A stretch of DNA of 64,000 bases from Sphingobacterium sp. UBA5670 (GTDB taxonomy: Bacteria; Bacteroidota; Bacteroidia; Sphingobacteriales; Sphingobacteriaceae). This document shows, in pieces, positions 56,732-64,000 of the stretch; the first letter of the stretch is position 1; each line of letters starts with the position of its first letter. The notes under the pieces are model-generated. The model worked only from the letters and a program-made list of their open reading frames with translations. It did no database searches and was not told where the DNA came from. The stretch covers positions 113,604-177,603 of the forward strand of contig NZ_DIIM01000011.1 in assembly GCF_002420705.1 (NCBI RefSeq), given 5' to 3'. Both the position numbers and the translations under genes were made by a program.

Positions 56732-58168
56732 ATGCTAGATTTAACACATACCACTAAGGAACACGACGAATCTCGTCAGGGTGAGGCATTATTATTAGAA
56801 CAGGATCCGACTTTAAGTAATGGACGCAAGCTGTATATTGAAAGCTACGGTTGCCAAATGAATTTTTCGGATAGTGAGATTGTTGCTTCTATTTTGTTGG
56901 ATAAGGGATTTGAAACAACCAAGAATTATCAGGAAGCTGATGTTGTTTTTATTAATACCTGTTCCATCCGGGAAAATGCCGAACAACGTGTGCGCAATCG
57001 CCTAAAGGAATTTGAGGCTGCTAAAACAAAAAATCCTGGAATGATCGTTGGTGTATTAGGTTGTATGGCCGAGCGTCTAAAATCGAAATTCTTAGAGGAA
57101 GAAAAATTGGTAGATGTTGTGGTAGGACCAGATGCTTATCGCGATCTGCCAAATTTAATTGATAAGGTCGATGACGGTGCTAAAGCTGTCAACGTTTTAT
57201 TATCTAGAGAGGAAACTTATGCCGATATTAATCCTGTCCGCTTGAATTCAAATGGTGTAACAGCCTTCATTTCGATCATGCGTGGCTGTGATAATATGTG
57301 TTCATTTTGTGTGGTTCCTTTTACACGTGGCCGTGAACGGAGCCGTGATCCACAGTCTATCGTGAAGGAAGCCCAAGATCTTTTCAATGCAGGCTATAAG
57401 GAGGTTACTCTGTTGGGACAAAATGTGGACTCTTATAAGTATAGTGCATCTGTTACCGAAGGTGAAGAGCCAAGTGAGACAGTCACTTTTGCATCTCTTC
57501 TTACGATGGTTGCCGAAATTAGTCCCCTTTTACGTGTGCGCTTCTCTACTTCCCATCCAAAAGATATTACCGATGAGGTTCTATATGCGATCGCTTCACA
57601 CGAAAACATCTGTAATTATATTCACTTGCCGGTTCAATCTGGAAACTCCAGGGTATTAGAACTGATGAACCGTACATATGACCGTGAGTGGTATATGGAA
57701 CGCGTAGATGCAATCCGTCGTATTATTCCTGATTGTGCTATTTCTACAGATGTTATTACGGGCTTCTGTACAGAAACAGAAGCGGAACATCAAGAAACAT
57801 TGTCTATGATGGATTATGTCAAATATGATTTCGCCTATATGTTTGCTTACTCGGAAAGGCCAGGTACTTTGGCTGCGAAAAGATATGCGGATGATATTCC
57901 AGAAGATGTAAAAAAACGTCGTTTGACAGAAGTTATTAATAAACAGCGCGATCATAGTTTATACCGTTACCAGCATTTTGTTGGAAAAGTTTGTAAGGTG
58001 CTTATTGAAGGATTTTCAAAAAGGTCTGAATTCGATTTTTGTGGCCGTAATGATCAAAATGCTTTAGTGGTATTTCCAATCGACCCTCGATTTAAGCAAG
58101 GCGACTATGTGAACGTGCTTATTGAATCATGTACCTCCGCTACGTTATTGGGAAAAATTGTTGATTAA
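56732..58168 (+). CDS. miaB: tRNA-2-methylthio-N6-dimethylallyladenosine synthase
   Basis: Radical SAM methylthiotransferase that converts i6A37 to ms2i6A37 in UNN-decoding tRNAs. The 478 residues hold the three N-terminal cluster cysteines in SYGCQMNFSDSE, NTCSIRENAEQR and GVLGCMAERL, the radical SAM motif RGCDNMCSFCVVPFTRG, the GQNVDSY and HLPVQSGN stretches and a C-terminal TRAM domain (about 415-478). A 20-residue N-terminal extension precedes the domain. A long leader with a small ORF and a palindrome lies upstream. Confidence 0.95.
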   Translation: MLDLTHTTKEHDESRQGEALLLEQDPTLSNGRKLYIESYGCQMNFSDSEIVASILLDKGFETTKNYQEADVVFINTCSIRENAEQRVRNRLKEFEAAKTKNPGMIVGVLGCMAERLKSKFLEEEKLVDVVVGPDAYRDLPNLIDKVDDGAKAVNVLLSREETYADINPVRLNSNGVTAFISIMRGCDNMCSFCVVPFTRGRERSRDPQSIVKEAQDLFNAGYKEVTLLGQNVDSYKYSASVTEGEEPSETVTFASLLTMVAEISPLLRVRFSTSHPKDITDEVLYAIASHENICNYIHLPVQSGNSRVLELMNRTYDREWYMERVDAIRRIIPDCAISTDVITGFCTETEAEHQETLSMMDYVKYDFAYMFAYSERPGTLAAKRYADDIPEDVKKRRLTEVINKQRDHSLYRYQHFVGKVCKVLIEGFSKRSEFDFCGRNDQNALVVFPIDPRFKQGDYVNVLIESCTSATLLGKIVD

Positions 58169-58204
58169 GGAAACTGAGATTGTTTTATTTCCAACAGGAA
58201 ATTT

Positions 58205-59479
58205 ATGGATAACCAAGATATAAAGAATAGATTCGGAATTATCGGTAATTCGCCACTGTTGAATCGTGCCATCGATATTGCGCGACAAGTGGCCCCAACT
58301 GATATTTCCGTATTAATACAAGGTGAGAGTGGAAGTGGTAAGGAGGTTTTTTCGCATATTATCCATCAATTGAGCTCACGTAAGCACGGCCCTTTTATTG
58401 CGGTTAACTGCGGAGCTATACCAGAAGGGACCATTGATTCCGAATTATTTGGTCATGAGAAAGGTTCTTTTACTGGTGCTCATGAGGCTAGAAAGGGATA
58501 TTTTGAAGTTGTTGACGGCGGAACAATCTTTTTAGATGAAGTAGGCGAGTTGCCACTGGGTACACAAGCGAGATTATTACGTGTGTTGGAGTCAGGTGAG
58601 TATATTCGGGTCGGATCATCTAAAGTACAAAAGACAAATGTACGTGTTGTTGCTGCGACAAATGTGAATGTGTTTGAAGCTGTACAAAAAGGTAAATTTC
58701 GCGAAGATCTTTATTATCGCTTGAATACCGTACCATTGCGTGTACCGTCATTGCGTGAACGACCGGAAGATATCAACTTATTATTTCGTAAGTTTATTGT
58801 AGATTTTTCTGAAAAATACCGCACGCCGGGAGTTCAACTGACGGAAGATGCACAGAATATGTTACGGAACTATAGCTGGCCCGGAAACGTACGTCAACTA
58901 AAAAATGTAGCGGAACAAATTGCAGTTTTGGAGAAAGAACGTGTTGTTGATGCGCATATACTTCAAAATTATTTACCTAATGAATCACGTACAAGTTTAC
59001 CGGCGGTAGTTCCTTCAAATAATGGTGGAAAAGAAGATTTTTCAGAGAGAGATTTGTTGTACAAAGTCCTATTTGATATGAAAAAGGATATGGTTGATCT
59101 GAAAAAACTGGTGGTTGAATTGATACAAAAAGGTGTCGATTCCAGTACGTTTGATCAAAACTCGCCCTACATCAATCAATTGTATCAGGAGATTGAACCA
59201 CAATTGAAATCAGAGCCGGAAAATTATACTGCAACACCAACTTTAACTATACATTCTCCGGCAAACACTGCAAATGTATTGAAAAATCCCGTTTCACAGG
59301 ATGAATACCTGCAGGATGCCCAAGAAGTCGAGGAGTCTTTATCTCTTGTTGATAAAGAATCTGATTTAATAAAAAAGGCCTTGAAAAAACATCGCGGCAA
59401 GCGTAAAGCAGCCGCCCAAGAGCTGGGAATTTCTGAAAGAACTTTGTATAGAAAAATTAAAGACTTAAATTTAGATTAA
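58205..59479 (+). CDS. Sigma-54-dependent activator without receiver domain
   Basis: A 424-residue AAA+ enhancer-binding protein. Residues 8-245 form the central domain: GNSPLLNRAIDIARQVAPTD, Walker A GESGSGKEVF, the sigma-54 loop GSFTGA, Walker B GGTIFLDEVGELP and the arginine finger region FREDLYYRLN. The C-terminus has a Fis-like helix-turn-helix (KRKAAAQELGISERTLYRKI). No N-terminal sensory domain is present, so regulation must act elsewhere or through abundance. It is followed within 9 nt by lptE, which suggests an envelope-related role. Confidence 0.9.
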   Translation: MDNQDIKNRFGIIGNSPLLNRAIDIARQVAPTDISVLIQGESGSGKEVFSHIIHQLSSRKHGPFIAVNCGAIPEGTIDSELFGHEKGSFTGAHEARKGYFEVVDGGTIFLDEVGELPLGTQARLLRVLESGEYIRVGSSKVQKTNVRVVAATNVNVFEAVQKGKFREDLYYRLNTVPLRVPSLRERPEDINLLFRKFIVDFSEKYRTPGVQLTEDAQNMLRNYSWPGNVRQLKNVAEQIAVLEKERVVDAHILQNYLPNESRTSLPAVVPSNNGGKEDFSERDLLYKVLFDMKKDMVDLKKLVVELIQKGVDSSTFDQNSPYINQLYQEIEPQLKSEPENYTATPTLTIHSPANTANVLKNPVSQDEYLQDAQEVEESLSLVDKESDLIKKALKKHRGKRKAAAQELGISERTLYRKIKDLNLD

Positions 59480-59488
59480 GGTTTACAG

Positions 59489-60004
59489 ATGTTGTCAAAA
59501 AAAATTTTATATACTTTTCTCACAGCAATCTTTCTATTCGTAATGAATAGTTGTGGGGTAAAATATGGTTTTACAGGAGGTTCCATTCCCGAAGGAATGA
59601 AAACTGTCAATATTCAATATTTCGAAAATATAGCTCCTTTGGTTTATCCGACATTAAGTCAGAACTTTACGGAGGCTCTCAAAGAGCGTATTCGTAATCA
59701 ATCTCGATTGAGTCAGGTGAATCAGGATGGAGACGCTACCTTTGAGGGATTTATTACAGAGTATTCAATAAGTCCTGCAGCTGTTGAAGCAGGTACTGAT
59801 CGAGCTGCAATGAATAGACTGACTATTACGATTAAAGTTACCTATCATAATAAAATCAATCCGAAGGATGATTTTGAGCAGCCCTTTACACGATTTAAAG
59901 AGTTTGCCGGAAACCTTCAGAGTGCACAAGAAGAAACTTTGGGTAAGGAAATTATTCAGATGCTAACTGAAGATATATATAACAAAGCGTTTGCTAATTG
60001 GTAA
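59489..60004 (+). CDS. lptE: LptE-like lipoprotein
   Basis: A 171-residue lipoprotein with the lipobox near residue 22 (FVMNSCGVKYG). Its alpha/beta core contains GMKTVNIQYFENIAPLVYPT, NFTEALKERIRNQSRLSQVN and LTITIKVTYHNKINPKD. In proteobacteria LptE plugs the LptD barrel that inserts LPS in the outer membrane; this shorter Bacteroidota form is usually named LptE by similarity. lptD is not here. The gene lies 9 nt after the sigma-54 activator and precedes a helical hypothetical gene. Confidence 0.85.
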   Translation: MLSKKILYTFLTAIFLFVMNSCGVKYGFTGGSIPEGMKTVNIQYFENIAPLVYPTLSQNFTEALKERIRNQSRLSQVNQDGDATFEGFITEYSISPAAVEAGTDRAAMNRLTITIKVTYHNKINPKDDFEQPFTRFKEFAGNLQSAQEETLGKEIIQMLTEDIYNKAFANW

Positions 60005-60017
60005 TTCTATTTTCAAG

Positions 60018-61061
60018 ATGAATCTTAATATATCATTAACCAATAACGAGCTTTTTTTTCAAGCAATCAATCATCCGGACACTGTAGAGGAAGATATTAT
60101 TTTAGCATTGATTGAAAAATACCCTTATGCCCAGAGCTTACGGTTTGTTTATGAACGTAAAGTTTTTGGAAAACATGGTTCAGTGCAGAATCTGTCTTCT
60201 ACTTTGCTCTATGCATCCTCTCCAAGTTGGCTATATGAATTTGTTCATAGTAAATCCGTGGTAGCGCCTACGCCAATAACGCAGCAAGATGAAGTTATTA
60301 TCGAAGAGAGGCTTAACAATGATGAAGGGGTGGTCGAAATAGAAGAGGAGAGCGTGGAGGTTGATGAATTGGATCGTTTGATTCAAGCCGGGGTCGCAAA
60401 AGATTATTTTAGGGCCAATGAACAGCAGCAAGAAATTATTGCCGATGCAGAGGCCGAGGAGATCCTAATTGTAACAGCTGCTTTAGCGGAATCTGTTGCC
60501 GAGGAGAGTGATGGGCGAGAGCGTGTTTCTGTTTACGATGATGATACGATGCCCTATAGTTTCTTATGGTGGTTACATAAAACTAGATTGGAATATGCTG
60601 ACACTTATCAGCCCTATGTAAAATCTCCATTAGGTCCAATGATGCCGTCTAATGACGATATCGCTAAAATTCATGAGAAATTGGATACCCAGCTATTAGA
60701 TCAACAGATTCGGGAGAATATCTTTCATTTGCAATCACCTGAAGCAAAGTTGAGTGATGAAGTTAAAACGACAATTGCTTTTCAGATACCGCGTAAAACT
60801 GACGAGGTAATTGAAAAGTTTATTCGCGAAGAACCTATGATTCAACCCCTCCAGGCAGAAAAATTAGATTTGGAGAACAAGGCAAGAAAAAGCTCGGAGG
60901 ATCAGCATTCGCTTGTTACCGAAACGCTTGCAAAGATCTATGTGGAGCAGGGCTTATATCCAAAAGCAATAGAGGTTTACAAAAAATTAGTTTTGAAATA
61001 TCCAGAAAAAAATGCTTACTTTGCGGCACGCATAACAGAATTAGAAAAGAAATTAAATTAA
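60018..61061 (+). CDS. Hypothetical protein with C-terminal tetratricopeptide repeat
   Basis: A 347-residue protein without signal or membrane helix. Residues 1-70 are helical (LFFQAINHPDTVEEDIILAL), the middle is acidic and probably flexible (IEEESVEVDELDRLIQ), and the C-terminus has a TPR unit (TETLAKIYVEQGLYPKAIEV, then YKKLVLKYPEKNAYFAARI). The start is the ATG at 60018; an in-frame ATG at 59991 lies in lptE. It is 13 nt upstream of secG. The function is unknown. Confidence 0.7.
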   Translation: MNLNISLTNNELFFQAINHPDTVEEDIILALIEKYPYAQSLRFVYERKVFGKHGSVQNLSSTLLYASSPSWLYEFVHSKSVVAPTPITQQDEVIIEERLNNDEGVVEIEEESVEVDELDRLIQAGVAKDYFRANEQQQEIIADAEAEEILIVTAALAESVAEESDGRERVSVYDDDTMPYSFLWWLHKTRLEYADTYQPYVKSPLGPMMPSNDDIAKIHEKLDTQLLDQQIRENIFHLQSPEAKLSDEVKTTIAFQIPRKTDEVIEKFIREEPMIQPLQAEKLDLENKARKSSEDQHSLVTETLAKIYVEQGLYPKAIEVYKKLVLKYPEKNAYFAARITELEKKLN

Positions 61062-61073
61062 TAACATAAAGAG

Positions 61074-61487
61074 ATGCAAGGATTATTAATCGGTCTAATC
61101 ATATTGGCTAGTATTATTTTAGCGTTTTTGGTTTTAATCCAAAATCCAAAAGGAGGAGGTTTGTCATCTGGTTTTTCAGGTGGAACAAATCTTATGGGGG
61201 TAAAACGTACAGGTGACTTTTTGGAGAAAGGTACTTGGATCATGGTTATTGCCATTATGGTATTTAGCTTAGGTGTCAATATTATTGGTACATCGCCAAG
61301 TACATCTAAAGGTGGATTGGGTGGTCAAATCGAGACTCCAGCACAACAAGGTCCATTGAACTTGGGTACTGGACAAAAGCCTGCTGGTGCGCCTGCGGGA
61401 CAAGAGCAAGCAGCTCCTGCTCAACCTCAGGAAAAAGCTCCAGCTACTACACCTACAACTAAACCAGCGGAAGAAGCTAAAAAATAG
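61074..61487 (+). CDS. secG: Protein-export translocon subunit SecG
   Basis: A 137-residue protein with two membrane helices: LLIGLIILASIILAFLVLIQ at the N-terminus and WIMVIAIMVFSLGVNIIG at about 60-78. The loop between holds the typical GGGLSSGFSGGTNLMGVKRT motif of SecG. The C-terminal tail of about 55 residues is rich in Gln, Pro and Ala and is longer than in many SecG proteins. A strong terminator follows at 61508-61539. Confidence 0.93.
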   Translation: MQGLLIGLIILASIILAFLVLIQNPKGGGLSSGFSGGTNLMGVKRTGDFLEKGTWIMVIAIMVFSLGVNIIGTSPSTSKGGLGGQIETPAQQGPLNLGTGQKPAGAPAGQEQAAPAQPQEKAPATTPTTKPAEEAKK

Positions 61488-61507
61488 TTGTCAGTAAAAG
61501 TATATAG

Positions 61508-61539
61508 GCCCCGTTTGTTTTTACAAACGGGGCTTTTTT
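61508..61539 (+). terminator. Strong terminator after secG
   Basis: GCCCCGTTTGT and ACAAACGGGGC pair perfectly over 11 bp with a 4-nt loop, followed by six T. Confidence 0.92.
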
Positions 61540-61880
61540 ATGTTTACTTTTTTCTGAAAGTGCTCGCCACACTCGGTTTATGGAGAAGTATTTATTTTCA
61601 TTGTTTTCAAGGAGCCCGTACACCAGGTCGCTGGATGGAAAGCATCTAAAAAATGTTTCTATCGGGTTACTCGACCAGAGCGGCGGCAGAGAGAAGTAAG
61701 ACTGACAGACGGAAAAATGACAGTGTGACAGCAAAATGAATTTTTGTCGATCAGCATGTTAGTTTTCTGTGAAAAATTGTCTTATAAGTGTTGATATTTA
61801 CAATTGGCATAAAAGATGATGTGTTTATAACGATTATAACATTAAAATAAATTCAATAACAGATAAAAAGTAAATTAATT
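61540..61880. other. 341-bp groES upstream region
   Basis: Contains three TGACAG direct copies (61703-61708, 61718-61723, 61726-61731) and two TGA-N5-TGTC sequences (61737-61748 and 61770-61781), 33 bp apart. The CIRCE operator (TTAGCACTC-N9-GAGTGCTAA) was looked for and is absent. No perfect TAnnTTTG box was found. No gene is seen. Confidence 0.5.
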
Positions 61881-62156
61881 ATGGCATTAAGTATCAAACC
61901 TATCGGAGACAGAGTAGTAGTAGAAGCTGCTCCAGCAGAAGAAAAAACAGCTTCAGGGTTGTATATCCCCGATACAGCAAAAGAAAAACCATCTCAAGGT
62001 ACAGTAGTTGCTGTAGGTACAGGTAAAGTTGACGAACCGTTAACTGTGAAAGTTGGTGACAAAGTATTATACGGAAAATACGCAGGTACTGAAATTACTT
62101 ACGAAGGAAAAGAGTACTTAATTATGCGTGAGTCCGATATTTACGCTGTTATCTAA
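61881..62156 (+). CDS. groES: Co-chaperonin GroES
   Basis: A 91-residue heptameric lid for GroEL. It has IKPIGDRVVVEAAPAEEKTA, GLYIPDTAKEKPSQGTVVAV, the mobile loop region and GDKVLYGKYAGTEITYEGKEY. Length and sequence are canonical. GroEL follows after 167 nt, a longer spacer than usual, with AT-rich DNA and no evident separate promoter. Confidence 0.97.
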   Translation: MALSIKPIGDRVVVEAAPAEEKTASGLYIPDTAKEKPSQGTVVAVGTGKVDEPLTVKVGDKVLYGKYAGTEITYEGKEYLIMRESDIYAVI

Positions 62157-62323
62157 TTCATACCACAAGGTTAATTAAAAAAAGAGTTTTCTGGCTCAAT
62201 TAAAAATTCAATAGATTATTTTGGTGGAGTTGTAAAATTAGATAGGTTAATAATAAGATCGGCTTTACGGTTTTATATCAAATTCTAATTACGCTTCTAG
62301 AAATACTAAATACTCAAATAAAA

Positions 62324-63961
62324 ATGGCAAAACAAGTAAAATATAACGTTGAGGCTCGCGAGGCCCTTAAAAAAGGTGTAGACACTTTAGCAAATGCAGT
62401 TAAAGTAACATTGGGTCCTAAAGGACGTAACGTAATTATTGAGAAAAAATTTGGTGCTCCGGTAATTACTAAAGATGGTGTTTCAGTAGCGAAGGAAATC
62501 GAATTGAAAGACGCGTTAGAAAATATGGGTGCACAAATGGTAAAGGAAGTTGCTTCTAAAACAGCTGATCAAGCTGGTGATGGTACGACAACTGCTACTG
62601 TATTGGCACAAGCTATCGTTGCTCCAGGTATCAAATCTGTAGCTGCTGGTGCTAACCCAATGGATCTAAAACGTGGTATTGACAAAGCTGTTGCAACTGT
62701 AGTTGCTAACTTGAAATCTCAATCTCAAGAAGTTGGTCAAGACAACAATAAAATCAAACAAGTTGCTACTATTTCTGCTAACAACGACGAAGTAATTGGT
62801 GCTTTGATTGCTCAAGCAATGGAAAAAGTAGGTAATGACGGTGTTATCACTGTTGAAGAAGCAAAAGGTACTGAAACAGAAGTGAAAACTGTGGAAGGTA
62901 TGCAATTTGACCGTGGTTATTTGTCACCTTACTTTGTGACAAATTCTGACAAAATGGAAGCAGAATTAGATAATCCATATATCTTGATCTACGACAAGAA
63001 AATCAGCAATATGAAAGAATTGTTGCCAATCTTGGAGAAACAAGTTCAAACTGGTAAACCATTGTTGATCATTGCTGAGGATTTGGATGGTGAGGCACTT
63101 GCAACATTGGTTGTTAATAAAATCCGTGGTTCATTGAAAGTTGCTGCTGTTAAGGCTCCAGGTTTCGGTGACCGTCGTAAAGCAATGTTAGAAGACATCG
63201 CTATCTTAACTGGTGGTACTGTAATCTCTGAAGAAAGAGGTTTCAAATTAGAAAATGCTGAGTTATCTTACTTGGGTCAAGCTGAAAAAGTTCAAGTTGA
63301 CAAAGATAATACAACAATTATCAATGGTTCTGGTAATGTGGAAGATATCAAAGCACGTGTTGCACAGATCCGTTCACAAATCGAAACAACAACTTCAGAC
63401 TACGACCGTGAAAAACTACAAGAGCGTTTGGCAAAACTGTCAGGTGGTGTAGCAGTATTGTATGTAGGTGCGACTACTGAGGTTGAAATGAAAGAGAAAA
63501 AAGACCGTGTTGATGATGCTTTGCATGCAACTCGTGCAGCTGTTGAAGAAGGTATTATCGCTGGTGGTGGTGTTGCATTTATTCGCTCAACTGAAGCTTT
63601 GGTAAACCTTAAAGGTGACAACGAAGATGAGCAAATCGGTATTGACATCATCAAACGTGCGATCGAAGAGCCATTGCGTCAGATCTGTAACAATGCAGGT
63701 ATAGAAGGTGCAGTAATCGTTCAAAAAGTGAAAGAAGGAACTGCAGATTTCGGTTACAATGCACGTACAGACCGTTACGAAAACTTAATCGCCGCTGGTG
63801 TAATCGATCCAACTAAAGTTTCTCGTGTAGCTTTAGAAAATGCTGCTTCAGTTGCTTCAATGTTATTGACTACTGAGTGTGTATTGGCTGACGAAGCTGA
63901 AGAAAACCCTGTAGGTGCGGGAGCTCCTCCAATGGGTGGCGGTATGGGTGGAATGATGTAA
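62324..63961 (+). CDS. groL: Chaperonin GroEL
   Basis: A 545-residue chaperonin with NVEAREALKKGVDTLANAVK, VTLGPKGRNVIIEKKFGAP, TKDGVSVAKEIEL, ATVLAQAIVAPGIKSVAAG, AVEEGIIAGGGVAF and the Gly-Met tail PPMGGGMGGMM. All catalytic residues expected for ATP binding (DGTTTATVL) are present. Codon use is strongly biased, as expected for a highly expressed gene. The gene ends within the window; a GC-rich stretch at 63986-63995 may begin a terminator. Confidence 0.98.
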   Translation: MAKQVKYNVEAREALKKGVDTLANAVKVTLGPKGRNVIIEKKFGAPVITKDGVSVAKEIELKDALENMGAQMVKEVASKTADQAGDGTTTATVLAQAIVAPGIKSVAAGANPMDLKRGIDKAVATVVANLKSQSQEVGQDNNKIKQVATISANNDEVIGALIAQAMEKVGNDGVITVEEAKGTETEVKTVEGMQFDRGYLSPYFVTNSDKMEAELDNPYILIYDKKISNMKELLPILEKQVQTGKPLLIIAEDLDGEALATLVVNKIRGSLKVAAVKAPGFGDRRKAMLEDIAILTGGTVISEERGFKLENAELSYLGQAEKVQVDKDNTTIINGSGNVEDIKARVAQIRSQIETTTSDYDREKLQERLAKLSGGVAVLYVGATTEVEMKEKKDRVDDALHATRAAVEEGIIAGGGVAFIRSTEALVNLKGDNEDEQIGIDIIKRAIEEPLRQICNNAGIEGAVIVQKVKEGTADFGYNARTDRYENLIAAGVIDPTKVSRVALENAASVASMLLTTECVLADEAEENPVGAGAPPMGGGMGGMM

Positions 63962-64000
63962 GATCATTCCGTCTTCTCCATATAAAAGAGCGGCTCGTTT

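Noticed and set aside
61540..61880. CIRCE/HrcA operator upstream of groES
   Set aside because: No TTAGCACTC-N9-GAGTGCTAA or close variant is present.

Overview
This 64 kb window comes from the chromosome of a Bacteroidota bacterium, most likely a member of the Sphingobacteriaceae close to Sphingobacterium. The signs are an LpxC-FabZ fusion, a PorX response regulator with a PglZ domain, a YtxJ bacillithiol-system protein, many perfect TAnnTTTG -7 promoter boxes with hardly any Shine-Dalgarno sequences, and moderately AT-rich DNA. The genus is inferred from overall gene character, not from a marker gene. No rRNA, tRNA, insertion sequence, prophage or CRISPR array was recognised. Most of the window is core genome.

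Layout. 1-6.3 kb: folate (folP, cut by the window edge), tRNA threonylcarbamoylation (tsaC), lysine/peptidoglycan (dapD), an S4 RNA-binding protein, a lipoprotein asparaginase, YtxJ and ribH. 6.3-14.3 kb: a TPR membrane protein, a PglF/CapD-type nucleotide-sugar dehydratase, alanine dehydrogenase, an esterase-like hydrolase, then ABC ATPase, tsaE and porX on the minus strand. 14.4-20.5 kb: HD phosphohydrolase, then the lipid A set lpxD, lpxC-fabZ, lpxA, an ABC ATPase and efp. 20.7-33.7 kb: folate cyclo-ligase, a TPR/HTH regulator, galE-uxs sugar epimerase genes, waaA, a long GAPDH, hemW, an unrecognised gene between two strong hairpins, an M1 peptidase and a membrane protein. 33.8-37.2 kb: a sulfur/persulfide operon (two YeeE-like proteins, TauE, MBL-rhodanese). 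37.2-39.0 kb: a PH-like membrane protein and a WG-repeat protein.

39.4-48.7 kb is the most distinctive part: response regulator, histidine kinase, an OprP-like porin and an eight-gene urease operon (ureABCEFGD plus a second ureE), all on the plus strand. UreC carries an extra N-terminus of about 45-49 residues that looks like a twin-arginine signal. This is very unusual for an enzyme normally found in the cytoplasm. Three 11-bp direct repeats lie between the kinase and porin genes, which suggests that the adjacent response regulator controls porin and urease.

48.7-64 kb: mutY, ssb, pheS, a TetR regulator, rlmD, two hypothetical proteins, an OmpA lipoprotein, miaB, a sigma-54 activator, lptE, a TPR protein, secG and groES-groEL.

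A second theme is promoter placement. In at least seven genes a perfect TAnnTTTG box lies only 4-8 nt before the start codon, which predicts leaderless or nearly leaderless mRNAs. Other observations include a 24-codon membrane-peptide ORF overlapping a TTG start, a nested inverted-repeat element at 39.1-39.3 kb, and an interrupted small ORF upstream of dapD.
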